Assembly: GCA_019636735.1 (NCBI GenBank)
Contig: JAHBWY010000006.1
Location: 203,694-267,693 of the forward strand
Reading direction: 5' to 3'
DNA: 64,000 nt
Origin: Phycisphaeraceae bacterium
GTDB lineage: Bacteria; Planctomycetota; Phycisphaerae; Phycisphaerales; SM1A02
A program made the position numbers and the translations under genes. This document shows, piece after piece, positions 22,696-32,290 of this stretch (the first letter of the stretch is position 1; every line of letters begins with the position of its first letter). The notes beneath the pieces were generated by a model that had not been told where the DNA came from, did not search any database, and saw only the letters and a program-made list of their open reading frames with translations.

Positions 22696-25545
22696 TCAGG
22701 TGACGCCGACCGCCTCCGCATCGCGATCGGAGAGCCAGCCGCCATCACCTCGCTGCCTGACGGTGCGATCGCGGCGCCAGCTACGCTCGCAGCGCGGCTC
22801 CTGACGAAGGTCGTCGATCTCTGGCCCGCGCTCGTCGGCAGCCGTGCGGTCGAGGGTCACTCGGCTCACTCCGAAGAGGTCCGCAAGCTCCGCAGCAAAG
22901 GGCTCGAGCGCTCCGTCGGGGTCGGGAAGCGAGACGCCCGCGTCGAGCGGATTCTCGATGCCCCGAGCCTTCGCCTCTTCAAGCGCCTTCAGGACCTGCG
23001 AGCGTCGCGCCATCACGCGCTCCCAACCTGCATCGGCGGTGAAGGAGAGCCCTCGATGCACTTCGAGTTCGAGCCGCGCCGAAGCGTCCTGCCTGAGCGC
23101 CTGGAAGGCCTCATTCGCCGTGTGCGGAGTGAACGGTGCAAGCAGGCGACAGAGGACCTCGACGCACTCCCACATGACGCGCTGCGTTCGTCGGCGGCGC
23201 GGCGCATCGGGGCGATCGCAATAGAGACGATCCTTCGTCGCCGCGCAGTAGATGGTTGAGAGGGTCTCGTTGCAGAAGTCGAAGATCGCCTGCGACGCGC
23301 AGCGGAAGTCGTACTCCCGGAGCCCTCGGCGGACCTCCGCTTCGAGTGCCGCGAGTGCAGCCAGCGCCCAGCCGTCGATGGAGCGAGGCGGAACCTGGGC
23401 GAGCGCTGGATCCGCCGCGCCCTGCTGCGCCGCGGCGTGCCGAATCGGTTCGGGCAGGTCACCCAGATTCGAGAGCAGGAATCGAAGCGTGTTGCGGATC
23501 TTGCGATAGCTCTCCCCCGAGCGCTTGAAGAACTCGAGATCGGCACGAATGTCGCCGTCGTAGCTGATCCCTCCAAGCCACCAGCGGCAGACATCGGCGC
23601 CGTAGTCGCGGAAGAGGTCGTCGAGGGCGATGGCATTGCCTTCGGACTTGCTCATCTTGCGGCCGTTGCGATCGACGATGAAGCCGTGCGTGAGGAGCGT
23701 GCGATAGGGCGGCTCCCCCGTCGTTGCGAGTGCCGGCAGCAGGCTCGCCTGGAACCATCCGCGGTGCTGATCGCTGCCTTCGAGATAGAGATCGGAAGGA
23801 TTGCCGAGACCCCGCGACTCCATCACGGTGAACCAGGTGACGCCCGACTCGAACCAGACATCGAAAATGTCGTGGAGCTTCTCGAGCTTCGAGAGATCAA
23901 GGCCCTGCGGCGCCTCGCGATCGCGCGATGCGTCATAGGCCGCCAGAAGCTGCTCCGGCGTCTCCGCGCACCAGGCATCGGAACCCATCGACGCGACGCG
24001 AAGCGCGACTGCGCGAACACTCGCGGCGGTCATGAAGATTCGACCGTCGGGCATTCGGAACGCAGGAATCGGAAGTCCCCACGAGCGCTGCCGGCTGATG
24101 CACCAGTCGGGTCGGCTTTCGAGCATGCCGCGCAGCCGATTGCGGGACCACTCGGGCAGGAAGTGGATCTTCGCCTCCACCGCTTCAAGCGCCATGGCGC
24201 GCAGCGAGCGCTGCCGCGAGGCCGTGGGCATGTCGACGCCGATGAACCACTGCTCGGTGGCCCGGAAGATGACGGGCGTCTTGCTGCGCCAATCGTGCGG
24301 ATAGCTGTGCAGGAAGGTCTTCGAGTGAACGAGGTGTCCGCTCTCCTCGAGGCGAGCAAGCACCAGCGTGTTCCCCTCCCAGACGCTGCGCCCGCGAAGC
24401 CACTCGGGAACGGAGTCGTCGTAGGTTCCATCCGCGCGCACCGGGCAGTAGATCTCAAGCCCCTCGCGCAGGCCCGTGTGATAGTCCTCGCTGCCGTGGC
24501 CCGGCGCGGTGTGAACCAACCCCGTGCCGTCCTCGAGGGTCACATGATCCGCTGCGACGATGCGACCGGTGCGATCAATGAAGGGATGGCGATACTCGGC
24601 ACCGACGAGTGCCGCGCCGTCGCACTCGGCAATCCGCTCGACCGCCTTCGCGTCGACCGCCTTCACCACGGCATCCACGAGATCGGCGGCGACGATCGTC
24701 TCCGCGCCATCCATGCGAATGAGGGCGTATCGCGACTTCGCCTGCACCGCGATGGCGAGGTTCGCCGGCAGTGTCCAGGGGGTCGTCGTCCAGATCATGA
24801 ACGAAGGCGTCGCGTCGAGTTCCACCCCGAAGGCCGACGCCACGCGATCGCGCGACGCCGCCTCGAAGTCGACATAGATCGAGGGATCTTCGCGCTCCTT
24901 GTACTCAAGCTCCGCTTCGGCAAGCGCCGTCCGGCTCGCGATCGACCAATGCACTGGCTTGAGCGCTCGGAAGACCAGTCCCTCGTCGATGATGCGCGCG
25001 AAGAGTTCGAGTGCCGCCGCCTCGAAAGTGGGCTGCGTGGTCAGATAGGGATTCTCGTAGTCACCGAAGGTGAGCAACCGCTGGAGCTGCGAGCGCTGGA
25101 GTTCGACATGCTTCGTGGCGTGCTCCGCGCACTGCCGACGAATGACGAGACGACGCTGCTCCTCGGGCAGCGCCAGGATGCGCTCGAGCTTTCCCTTCTT
25201 CTCAAGCTCCGTCACCACCTGGTGCTCGATCGGGAGCCCGTGACAATCCCAACCCGGCACGAAATCGCAGCGAAGACCTTCCATCAGCGCGCTGCGAACC
25301 ACGATGTCCTTCAGCCCCTTGTTCAGGAGGTGACCCATGTGGATCGCGCCGTTGGCATACGGCGGGCCATCGTGAAAGACGAACGGTCGGGCTGCCGCCC
25401 GCGCCTTCTTCACCCGATCGAAGAGGCGCTCCTCCGCCCAGAGCTTGGCCGACTTGGGCTCCTCCTGCGCGAGATTGGCCTTCATCGCGAAGGCTGTCTT
25501 CGGGAGGTTCAGCGTGCTGCGGTAATCCTTGCTGGTGTCGGGCAT
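22696..25545 (-). CDS. ileS: Isoleucyl-tRNA synthetase
   Basis: This class I synthetase charges tRNA-Ile and edits valine. HMGH of the first signature is near residue 68 ([13 protein letters not shown]), and KMSKS near residue 628 ([12 protein letters not shown]). The editing domain includes [14 protein letters not shown]. At 949 residues it is a normal bacterial type. The C-terminal zinc finger is degenerate. Where the family has CxxCW...CxxC, this protein reads CERSW and LSDRD, keeping one of four cysteines. ATG 25545 gives the usual N-terminus ([19 protein letters not shown]), and an upstream in-frame extension is not conserved in look. TATGAT at 25558-25563 on the minus strand is a good -10. 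Confidence 0.95.
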   Translation of the reverse strand: MPDTSKDYRSTLNLPKTAFAMKANLAQEEPKSAKLWAEERLFDRVKKARAAARPFVFHDGPPYANGAIHMGHLLNKGLKDIVVRSALMEGLRCDFVPGWDCHGLPIEHQVVTELEKKGKLERILALPEEQRRLVIRRQCAEHATKHVELQRSQLQRLLTFGDYENPYLTTQPTFEAAALELFARIIDEGLVFRALKPVHWSIASRTALAEAELEYKEREDPSIYVDFEAASRDRVASAFGVELDATPSFMIWTTTPWTLPANLAIAVQAKSRYALIRMDGAETIVAADLVDAVVKAVDAKAVERIAECDGAALVGAEYRHPFIDRTGRIVAADHVTLEDGTGLVHTAPGHGSEDYHTGLREGLEIYCPVRADGTYDDSVPEWLRGRSVWEGNTLVLARLEESGHLVHSKTFLHSYPHDWRSKTPVIFRATEQWFIGVDMPTASRQRSLRAMALEAVEAKIHFLPEWSRNRLRGMLESRPDWCISRQRSWGLPIPAFRMPDGRIFMTAASVRAVALRVASMGSDAWCAETPEQLLAAYDASRDREAPQGLDLSKLEKLHDIFDVWFESGVTWFTVMESRGLGNPSDLYLEGSDQHRGWFQASLLPALATTGEPPYRTLLTHGFIVDRNGRKMSKSEGNAIALDDLFRDYGADVCRWWLGGISYDGDIRADLEFFKRSGESYRKIRNTLRFLLSNLGDLPEPIRHAAAQQGAADPALAQVPPRSIDGWALAALAALEAEVRRGLREYDFRCASQAIFDFCNETLSTIYCAATKDRLYCDRPDAPRRRRTQRVMWECVEVLCRLLAPFTPHTANEAFQALRQDASARLELEVHRGLSFTADAGWERVMARRSQVLKALEEAKARGIENPLDAGVSLPDPDGALEPFAAELADLFGVSRVTLDRTAADERGPEIDDLRQEPRCERSWRRDRTVRQRGDGGWLSDRDAEAVGVT

Positions 25546-25557
25546 AGCGGGACGCGG

Positions 25558-25563
25558 ATCATA
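25558..25563 (-). promoter_or_regulatory. Possible -10 element (TATGAT) of ileS
   Basis: TATGAT on the minus strand lies 12 bases before ATG 25545. It would give a 5' leader of only about five bases. No -35 is evident in the GC-rich DNA upstream. Confidence 0.45.
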
Positions 25564-25628
25564 GCCGCCGCCCTGCGAAACCCGCCGCTCGCTCGTTGCA
25601 TGAGGCCCGCAGGCCACACGACCGCCCG

Positions 25629-25808
25629 TCACTCCTCGGGTGACTCGCCGGGCTTCACCACTTCATCGAGGTAGCGCTGGAAGTCTCCCATCTTGTAGCT
25701 GATGAAGCAGAACGCATGATGGAGCGTGAACCACTCGAGGTCCGTGGGGTCACGCTCGAGGTCATTGCGGAGTCGATTGAGTTCAGCGAGCACGCGTTCA
25801 GCCTTCAT
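25629..25808 (-). CDS. Small conserved-looking protein of unknown function
   Basis: This is a 59-residue charged, helical protein with an aromatic core (EWFTLHHAFCFISYKMGDF). ATG 25808 overlaps the stop of the upstream ZIP gene as ATGA, which fixes the start and argues for translational coupling. I do not recognise a family. The pattern of aromatic and histidine residues suggests a folded domain rather than a random frame. Confidence 0.6.
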   Translation of the reverse strand: MKAERVLAELNRLRNDLERDPTDLEWFTLHHAFCFISYKMGDFQRYLDEVVKPGESPEE

Positions 25809-26953
25809 GGCGCCTCCGTGGTCCACGCCACGATGTGTGGCGGTTCAAATGAAAGTGAGGTCGCCGCGCCATTCAGTTCCGGCGCGGCAGGCGCAGCGGG
25901 GCGTGGGTCGATCGGGCGCCGGTGATCGTGGTCATGATCATGGTCGTGGTCATGATCGCAATCGGGGCCATGCACATGGCCAGGTGCGGAGTGATCGTGA
26001 CCGCAGTACTCCGATTCGAGCAGGCCGATCGCCCATGCGCCGGCAAGCCCGAGGATGAGCGCCGCCGAGAGGCTGCCGCGATCGTGCTGGTGGAACTGAA
26101 GTTCGGGGAGGAGATCACTCGAGGCGATGCAGAGGAAGGTGCCCGCGGAGAAGGCGAGCGCCAGGGGCACGATCATGCCCATCGCTCCCGTGCCATCAAC
26201 TGTGCCCTGCATCAGCAGCAGTGATGCGAACGCGCCAACGGGCACGATCAGGGCAAAGAGAAGGTTGAGCATCATCGCCTTGCGGCGCGCCGCCTGGGGA
26301 TGCGCCGCTCGGACGAGCGTCAGCAGCGTCATCGAATCAAAGGGCTTGTGCAGCAGGATCACGAGGAAGGTGCCGAGCCCGGCAATCGCAGCGTCATCGT
26401 GCACATGTCCGGCGAGAACACTGGCCGCGAGCGCCACACCTTCGAGCACCGAGTGAAGCGTGAGTCCGATCAGCGCCCCACCCCAGTGAAGGGCGCTCAC
26501 CTGGGCACCATGCCCATGGCCATGGCCGTGACCACCGTGGTGATGGCCATGCCCCCGACCGCGGTCGGCATTGTGCTGGTGCGTGTGCCCCGGTGGCTCC
26601 CCGGTGCACGGATCGATCGAGTCGAGGACCTCGCTCTCAGATTCGTGGCGATGAAAGCGAGCGAAGCGCTCGAGCAGGAACATCGCGAGGAATCCCCCCA
26701 CGAGCGCGATCGTGATCCGATCGAAGTCTCCGTGGCCGAACGAACCACCGGCTCGGGCGTTGATCGAGATGGCCTCGAGCACCGCATGCGGAAGCATGTG
26801 AAAGAGCGCCACACCCAGCATGGCACCGGCCACAAAGCTGAGCGCGATCTGGAGGCGCCGATGCGTCAGGCGCAGCAGGCTCGGCAGCGCACCGCCCAAC
26901 AGCGAAGCGCCGACGATCCCGAGGCAGTACATGGCGAGGAGTGTGGCGGTCAC
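25805..26953 (-). CDS. ZIP family divalent metal transporter
   Basis: The product has 382 residues with about eight predicted helices. The ZIP signature is visible in helix IV (LIGLTLHSVLEGVALA) and helix V (LVILLHKPFDSMTL), whose His, Glu and Asp residues coordinate zinc or iron. Two histidine-rich loops occur, one with HGHHHGGHGHGHGHG between helices III and IV and one with repeated HD pairs near the C-terminus. They probably hold metal before transport. The start is GTG 26953, and ATG 26932 is an alternative. A TACCCT box lies ten bases upstream. It overlaps the small downstream gene. Confidence 0.88.
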   Translation of the reverse strand: MTATLLAMYCLGIVGASLLGGALPSLLRLTHRRLQIALSFVAGAMLGVALFHMLPHAVLEAISINARAGGSFGHGDFDRITIALVGGFLAMFLLERFARFHRHESESEVLDSIDPCTGEPPGHTHQHNADRGRGHGHHHGGHGHGHGHGAQVSALHWGGALIGLTLHSVLEGVALAASVLAGHVHDDAAIAGLGTFLVILLHKPFDSMTLLTLVRAAHPQAARRKAMMLNLLFALIVPVGAFASLLLMQGTVDGTGAMGMIVPLALAFSAGTFLCIASSDLLPELQFHQHDRGSLSAALILGLAGAWAIGLLESEYCGHDHSAPGHVHGPDCDHDHDHDHDHDHRRPIDPRPAAPAAPELNGAATSLSFEPPHIVAWTTEAP

Positions 26954-27038
26954 CGAACGGGCGAGGGTAGCCCCCGCCCCCGCGTGACGGCAAGAGCACC
27001 CGCGCCCCGGGTCACTGGCCCGCAGGGCCCGGAGCCGC

Positions 27039-27044
27039 TAGACT
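27039..27044 (+). promoter_or_regulatory. Possible -10 (TAGACT) of tRNA-Ala
   Basis: TAGACT ends 12 bases before the mature 5' end of tRNA-Ala, a usual distance for a short tRNA leader. No clear -35 is seen. Confidence 0.4.
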
Positions 27045-27056
27045 CTCCGGCTTCCT

Positions 27057-27129
27057 GGGGCTGTAGCTCAACTGGGAGAGCGCTTGAATCGCATTCAAGA
27101 GGTTGTCGGTTCGATCCCGATCAGCTCCA
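27057..27129 (+). tRNA. tRNA-Ala (anticodon CGC)
   Basis: This is a 73-base cloverleaf. The acceptor stem GGGGCTG pairs with CAGCTCC and includes the G3-U70 wobble, the alanine identity element. The D arm is GCTC...GAGC. The anticodon stem CTTGA/TCAAG holds loop ATCGCAT, with CGC at positions 34-36, reading GCG codons. The T arm is GTCGG TTCGATC CCGAT. The 3' CCA is not encoded. It lies between the divergent ZIP gene and mutS. Confidence 0.97.
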
Positions 27130-27134
27130 CTTCC

Positions 27135-27160
27135 GACCCCGCGTCCGACGCGGGGTCTTT
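27135..27160 (+). terminator. Rho-independent terminator after tRNA-Ala
   Basis: GACCCCGCG (27135-27143), loop TCCGA and CGCGGGGTC (27149-27157) form a perfect 9-bp stem followed by TTTGCTT. It begins six bases after the tRNA, so it should end the tRNA transcript before mutS. Confidence 0.8.
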
Positions 27161-27203
27161 GCTTCGCCCCTCGACGCCACCTCCAGGGCGCGACACGCCT
27201 GCG

Positions 27204-29927
27204 ATGCGCCAGTACTACCGCTTCAAGGCGGAGCACCCGGGGTGTCTTCTGCTCTTCCGGATGGGGGACTTCTATGAGCTCTTCGATGACGATGCCGTGG
27301 CAGCGCACCGCGCTCTCGGGATCACCCTGACCGAACGCACGAAGGGCGTGCCGATGGCGGGTGTGCCCTTCCACGCGGTCGAGAGTTACCTGCGAAGACT
27401 CATCGACCAGGGCTTTCGCGTTGCGGTCTGCGAACAGGTGCAGGATCCGCGCGAGGCGAAGGGTGTCGTCGAACGGGCGGTCACACGCGTCCTGACGCCG
27501 GGCACGCTCGTTGATGAGGCACTGCTCGATGACTCGGCGACGAATCTTGCAGCGGCACTCGTGCCCAGCGACGAAGGCGTGGCGCTGGCCATGTCCGAGC
27601 TCTCGACCGGCGCGTTCACCCTTCGACTCCTTCGTCATGAGGAGGCGATTGGCGAACTCATTCGCCGAGCGCCGCGAGAAGTGCTCATCTCCGATGCACT
27701 GAGCGACACCGAGCGATCGCAATGGCGCGCCCATGCCATGGGATGCAACGCCTCGCTCGCGGAGCGCCCGGGCTGGCAATTCCAGGATGGGGAAGCGGCC
27801 GAAATCCTGCGCCGCCACTACGGCGTCGCCAAGCTTGAAGGCTTCGGTCTTCCCGAGCGCGGGGCGCTCACCACCGCGGCAGGCGCGCTGCTCGCCTTCC
27901 TGCTCGAGTCGCATGGTCGTCGGGAGAGCGAGGGAAGCGTGGCCGATGGCACGGCGACGAGTGCGATTCGCGGCGCGGCTGCGAGTGGCGCCGCCGAGGC
28001 GTTCGCGCGGCGCTCGGCCATGGCGAAGCCGCTCTCGCACCTGCGCCCGCCGCGCCTCGAGCAGGCCGACGACACGCTCCATGTTGACCCGACGACCCTT
28101 CGAAGCCTTGAAATCGAGCGAACCTCGCGTCGCGGGTCTGACGAAGGCTCGCTCCTCTCGACGCTCGAGCGGCCGCGCACCGCCATGGGGCGTCGTCGCC
28201 TCCGCGAAGCGTTGACCTTCCCTCTCGCTCGACGCGACGCGATCGAGGCGCGGCTGCGCCAGGTCGCCGCACTGGTCGACGACGCGACGCTGCGCGGTGC
28301 CATGCGCGCGAGCCTCGAACCGATTCAGGATGTCGCTCGCATCGCCTCCCGCGCGGCGCTCGGCCGCGCCACGCCGCGCGATGTGTCGGCCCTCGGGCAG
28401 AGCGCCGTCGGATGCGAACAGGTGGCGCACCTCGCCGGTGAGCACAGCGCGTTCGCGACGCTTGCCTCGGCACTCGAGGCCGATCTCGCCGTGCTGGCGA
28501 CGCTGGGGGAGGAGATTCGCAGGAGCTGTGTCGAGGCTCCCCCGGCTCATCTTCGAGAAGGCGGCCTCTTTCGTAACGGCATCGACGCGGCGCTCGACGA
28601 AGCGAGGGTTCTCCAGCGCGACGCCGATTCGTGGCTCGCCGACTTCCAGCGCCGGATGATCGACTCCAGCGGAATCGCCTCATTGAAGGTCGGCTTCAAC
28701 CGCGTCTTCGGCTACTACATGGAGATCACGCACGCCCACCGCGATCGCGTGCCCGCGGACTTCATTCGCATTCAGACACTGACCGGACGCGAGCGCTACT
28801 CGACCCCTGAGCTCCGTGAGTTTCAAGGGAAGGTCGAGAGCGCCGAGCGACGCGCACTCGATCGTGAGCAGGCGCTCTTTGCGGATCTCTGCGCGAGAAT
28901 CGCCGCGGCAGGTGAGGCGATCCTGAGGGTGAGCGAGGCCATTGCCTCGATCGACCTCGTCAGCGCCTTCGCGGAGACCGCCGCCACGCGGCGCTGGTGC
29001 CGACCGGAACTCGTCGTTGCGCCATGCCTTCATATCGTGGGGGGTCGGCATCCCGTCGTCGAGCGGGCGCTCGAATCGAAGTTCGTTCCGAACGACTGCT
29101 CGCTCGGCAGCGGTGATCAGCCAGCCCGCCTTGCGCTCATCACGGGACCGAACATGGCCGGCAAGAGCACCTTCATCCGGCAGAACGCGATCATCGCGCT
29201 CCTCGCCCACGCGGGCAGTTTCGTGCCGGCGGAGCGGGCGGAGATCGGTCTCGTCGATCGCATTCTCACGCGGATCGGCAGCGCCGATGAGCTTCACGCA
29301 GGCCAGAGCACCTTCATGGTGGAGATGGTCGAGACGGCGCTCATCCTGCATCATGCGACCGAGCGGAGCCTCGTGATTCTCGATGAGATCGGCCGTGGCA
29401 CCAGCACCCTCGATGGTCTCAGCCTTGCGTGGGCCATTGCCGAGACGCTCGAAGCGCGGCGATGCCGAACGCTCTTTGCGACGCACTACCACGAGTTGAC
29501 CCAGATCGCCGACCGCAGCGACCGCGTGGTCAATCTCCATGTTCGGGTCCGCGAGTGGAACGATCAGATCGTCTTCCTCCATCGCATCGAACCGGGTCGG
29601 AGCGATCGGAGTTACGGCATTCATGTCGCGCGCATCGCTGGGCTTCCGACGGAGACGATCTCGCGCGCGAAGGCGATTCTCGAGGGTCTCTCCGTGCAGC
29701 ACGCGGCGCCGGAGTTGTCGGCCGATGCGCCCTCGGGACCGTCGTCCACGGCGACCGGGGCCACGACGACCGCGACACCGCGAGGTGCACGCCGCCAGCC
29801 GGGGCTCTTTGATGAAGCGCCGCCACACCCGGCGCTCCGCGACCTTCGTGAGATCGACCTCGACCAGCTCACGCCGCTCGCCGCGTTCGATGCCCTCCGT
29901 CGGCTCAAGAGCCTGCTTGGCGAGTGA
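27204..29927 (+). CDS. mutS: DNA mismatch repair protein MutS
   Basis: MutS recognises mismatches and loops and starts repair with MutL. The mismatch-binding domain is at the N-terminus (FRMGDFYELFDDDA, with the Phe-x-Glu reading motif in GDFYELF). The ATPase has the P-loop GPNMAGKST near residue 647, the Walker B region LVILDEIGRGTSTLDGLS, and ATHYHEL. At 907 residues it is slightly long, with an Ala/Ser/Arg-rich insertion before the core domain and a disordered linker near the C-terminus. ATG 27204 is the first ATG after the tRNA terminator. TTG 27159 would restore a few more residues typical of MutS but lies in the terminator tail. Confidence 0.93.
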   Translation: MRQYYRFKAEHPGCLLLFRMGDFYELFDDDAVAAHRALGITLTERTKGVPMAGVPFHAVESYLRRLIDQGFRVAVCEQVQDPREAKGVVERAVTRVLTPGTLVDEALLDDSATNLAAALVPSDEGVALAMSELSTGAFTLRLLRHEEAIGELIRRAPREVLISDALSDTERSQWRAHAMGCNASLAERPGWQFQDGEAAEILRRHYGVAKLEGFGLPERGALTTAAGALLAFLLESHGRRESEGSVADGTATSAIRGAAASGAAEAFARRSAMAKPLSHLRPPRLEQADDTLHVDPTTLRSLEIERTSRRGSDEGSLLSTLERPRTAMGRRRLREALTFPLARRDAIEARLRQVAALVDDATLRGAMRASLEPIQDVARIASRAALGRATPRDVSALGQSAVGCEQVAHLAGEHSAFATLASALEADLAVLATLGEEIRRSCVEAPPAHLREGGLFRNGIDAALDEARVLQRDADSWLADFQRRMIDSSGIASLKVGFNRVFGYYMEITHAHRDRVPADFIRIQTLTGRERYSTPELREFQGKVESAERRALDREQALFADLCARIAAAGEAILRVSEAIASIDLVSAFAETAATRRWCRPELVVAPCLHIVGGRHPVVERALESKFVPNDCSLGSGDQPARLALITGPNMAGKSTFIRQNAIIALLAHAGSFVPAERAEIGLVDRILTRIGSADELHAGQSTFMVEMVETALILHHATERSLVILDEIGRGTSTLDGLSLAWAIAETLEARRCRTLFATHYHELTQIADRSDRVVNLHVRVREWNDQIVFLHRIEPGRSDRSYGIHVARIAGLPTETISRAKAILEGLSVQHAAPELSADAPSGPSSTATGATTTATPRGARRQPGLFDEAPPHPALRDLREIDLDQLTPLAAFDALRRLKSLLGE

Positions 29928-30095
29928 CCCTTCGTGCGGGTGTCTCCGGCGCTCAGTCGCGCGACGCCCCGCGACTTCGCCCATTCCCCCCGCAAACACA
30001 CCCCGTCGCGCCAACTCGCCCGTCGGATCGACCGATCGGCTCCTCATCGATCCGAGGCTGAGCGCCCCCGTCGCTCAACACCGTCCGACACTCCC

Positions 30096-30101
30096 TACAG
30101 T
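30096..30101 (+). promoter_or_regulatory. TAnnnT box (TACAGT) before thioredoxin-like gene
   Basis: TACAGT lies seven bases before ATG 30109. No ribosome binding site is present, so a leaderless transcript is likely. Confidence 0.45.
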
Positions 30102-30108
30102 TGTCGCC

Positions 30109-30675
30109 ATGGATGAAGCTCTCCTGCGCCGCTCCTTCGAAGCGGCCGATGACTATGCGACCTACCTCGCCTCCGATCCCGGACGCGCTGAGCCCTGGAA
30201 GCGGGCCGGTGAAGGTGTCGCCCTGACCCCGCCGCAGCGTGCCCTGGTCGAAGGCTTCACCCGCGAGATGAAGGTCCTCGTCGTCTCCGGGATCTGGTGC
30301 GGCGATTGCTCGGCGCAGGGGCCGCTCCTTGAGGCGATCGCCGCCGCCAATCGGCGCATGATCGACCTGCGCTGGGTTGATCGGGATGAGCACGGAACCC
30401 TTGCGGACATGGTGATGATCTGCGGCGGTCGTCGCGTGCCCACCGTGATCTTCATGGGGGAGGACTTCTCCTTCATCTCGCTGCTCGGCGATCGAACCCT
30501 CTCCCGCTATCGCGCGATGGCGGCGCGGCAACTCGGACCGAGCTGTCCAGTTCCAGGAGCGGCCGTTGACCGCGAGGAGCGGAGCGCGACCTTGCAGGAG
30601 TGGCTCAACGAGTTCGAGCGCGTCCAGCTTCTTCTTCGGCTCTCGCCCCGCCTCAGGGCGCTGCATCAGGACTAG
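30109..30675 (+). CDS. Thioredoxin-fold protein with CGDC active site
   Basis: This is a 188-residue cytoplasmic protein without a signal peptide. The centre contains VLVVSGIWCGDCSAQGPLL, a thioredoxin-like CxxC, and RRVPTVIFMGEDF with the cis-proline that packs against the active site. The fold matches the bacterial thioredoxin family often annotated as bacillithiol- or peroxidase-linked, with an N-terminal helical extension. The partner is unknown. It is convergent with obg. Confidence 0.75.
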   Translation: MDEALLRRSFEAADDYATYLASDPGRAEPWKRAGEGVALTPPQRALVEGFTREMKVLVVSGIWCGDCSAQGPLLEAIAAANRRMIDLRWVDRDEHGTLADMVMICGGRRVPTVIFMGEDFSFISLLGDRTLSRYRAMAARQLGPSCPVPGAAVDREERSATLQEWLNEFERVQLLLRLSPRLRALHQD

Positions 30676-30690
30676 AGCACCGCGACGCGG

Positions 30691-31728
30691 TCACGAGAAG
30701 CGCGGCGCCGATTCCGCCTTCTCAGAGAGAGCCCAGCACGCCTCAAGAAGTTCAGGCAACCCGACGCCAGTGGCGCCTGAAATCGCCAACGGAGTCCTCG
30801 AGAGTCCCATCGCCGCGCCGATCGCGCGGCACACGGACGCCTGCTCCTCATGTGGCACAAGGTCGAGTTTCGAGAGCACCACCAACTCGGGCTTCCGAGC
30901 AAGGTCCACCGAGAAGGCTTCGAGCTCACCACGGATCGCGCGATAGCGATCCGCTGGTGGCGTTCCATCGGTTGGCGCCATGTCCACCAGGTGCACGATC
31001 ACGCGAGTCCGCTCGATGTGACGGAGAAAGTCGTGCCCGAGTCCGGCGCCCTGCGCGGCTCCCTCGATCAGGCCCGGGAGGTCGGCGATGACGAGGCGTC
31101 GATCACCCGGCAGCTCGGCGATGCCCAGTTGCGGCGAAATGGTCGTGAAGGGATAGGCGCCAACCTTCGCATTCGCTCGGCTGATGGCTCGCAGAAGCGT
31201 GCTCTTTCCCGCGTTCGGCATGCCAACGAGACCGACATCGGCAATGAGCTTGAGCTCGATGCGAAGAGAGCGCTCCTGCGCGTCCTCGCCGGGCGTCGAC
31301 TCTGTCGGTGCCTGCCGCGTGGCACTCTTGAAGCGCTCATTGCCAAGTCCGCCCCGACCTCCACGCGCCACCACGAACTCCTGCCCCGCCTCGGTCAGAT
31401 CAACAAGCAACTCGTCCGTCTCGGCATCGAAGACCTGCGAGCCGAGCGGCAGGGCGACTCGGATCGACGCACCGTCAGCGCCGTGACAACTCTTGGTCTG
31501 CCCCTTGCCGCCGTTCTCGGCGAAGAAGTGCATGCGGTAGCGGAAGGCGATCAGCGTGTCGAGATGCGGATCTCCCACGACGATGACATCACCCCCGCGG
31601 CCGCCGTCGCCACCGTCGGGACCGCCCTTGGGCATGAACTTCTCCCGCCTCATGTGGGAGCAACCATCGCCTCCCCGGCCCGAGCGCACCTTGATGACGG
31701 CGTGATCGACGAACATGCGCAACTTCAC
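30691..31728 (-). CDS. obgE: GTPase Obg/CgtA
   Basis: Obg is an essential GTPase linked to 50S assembly and the stringent response. The Gly-rich Obg fold fills residues 1-160 (GRGGDGCSHMRREK, GGPDGGDGGRGGDV). The G domain begins GLVGMPNAGKST near residue 168, with DLPGLIEGA as G3 and LSKLDLV as G4. It ends after the G domain at 345 residues, without the OCT domain. The start may be 31728 or the internal ATG at 31716. rpmA lies just upstream on the same strand, a common pairing. Confidence 0.95.
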   Translation of the reverse strand: MKLRMFVDHAVIKVRSGRGGDGCSHMRREKFMPKGGPDGGDGGRGGDVIVVGDPHLDTLIAFRYRMHFFAENGGKGQTKSCHGADGASIRVALPLGSQVFDAETDELLVDLTEAGQEFVVARGGRGGLGNERFKSATRQAPTESTPGEDAQERSLRIELKLIADVGLVGMPNAGKSTLLRAISRANAKVGAYPFTTISPQLGIAELPGDRRLVIADLPGLIEGAAQGAGLGHDFLRHIERTRVIVHLVDMAPTDGTPPADRYRAIRGELEAFSVDLARKPELVVLSKLDLVPHEEQASVCRAIGAAMGLSRTPLAISGATGVGLPELLEACWALSEKAESAPRFS

Positions 31729-31817
31729 CTTCGACCGCGGCCCATGTCGGGCGGCGTCGTGCTCGATTCCGAAGGGGTCAGGTTGAGATCAGCCCGAAGC
31801 GAGCGGCGGCGTTCGCC

Positions 31818-32096
31818 TCACTTCGCCGCATCGCGGGCGAGCCGCGGGGACGCAGGATCCGAAGGAATCACATCAACGATGCGACCGCGGAAGCGGACCG
31901 TGCCGTCAATGAGCGCCATCAGGGAGTAATCCTTGGTCTGCTGCACCTGGTGGCCCGCCTTCCAGCGCGTGCCGCACTGCGTGAGGATGATCGCGCCGGG
32001 CTTGGCAGTCTGACCGCCATAGAGGCGGACGCCTCGGTACTGCGGGTTCGAATCGCGACCGTTCTCAGTTGAACCCTGACCCTTCTTGTGTGCCAC
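31818..32096 (-). CDS. rpmA: 50S ribosomal protein L27
   Basis: L27 sits near the peptidyl transferase centre. The 92-residue product starts VAHKKGQGSTENGRDSN from GTG 32096 and continues with GVRLYGGQTAKPGAII and GTRWKAGHQVQQTKDYSL. A GAGGAG ribosome binding site lies about ten bases before the GTG, which decides the start. The N-terminus begins directly with the mature form, with no cleaved extension. rplU, its usual partner, is not next to it in this window. Confidence 0.96.
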   Translation of the reverse strand: MAHKKGQGSTENGRDSNPQYRGVRLYGGQTAKPGAIILTQCGTRWKAGHQVQQTKDYSLMALIDGTVRFRGRIVDVIPSDPASPRLARDAAK

Positions 32097-32290
32097 GGCG
32101 AAACTCTCCTCTTTGGATGGCCCGAGCGGCCACCCGAATATCAAGCCTCGCAGCTCCATCGCTGCGGCGGATCGCGGAGTATAGCGACAATCCTGGCGGG
32201 ATCGAGGCCGCCCCTTCATCGGGCGAATGGCAGACCGTTCCAGAGGCTGCGGTCAGGGCTGGCCCCCCGGGGCCGGCATTCGAGGTCCGA

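Noticed and set aside
23437..25674. Plus-strand frame of about 745 codons opposite ileS
   Set aside because: It is an antisense shadow of ileS.
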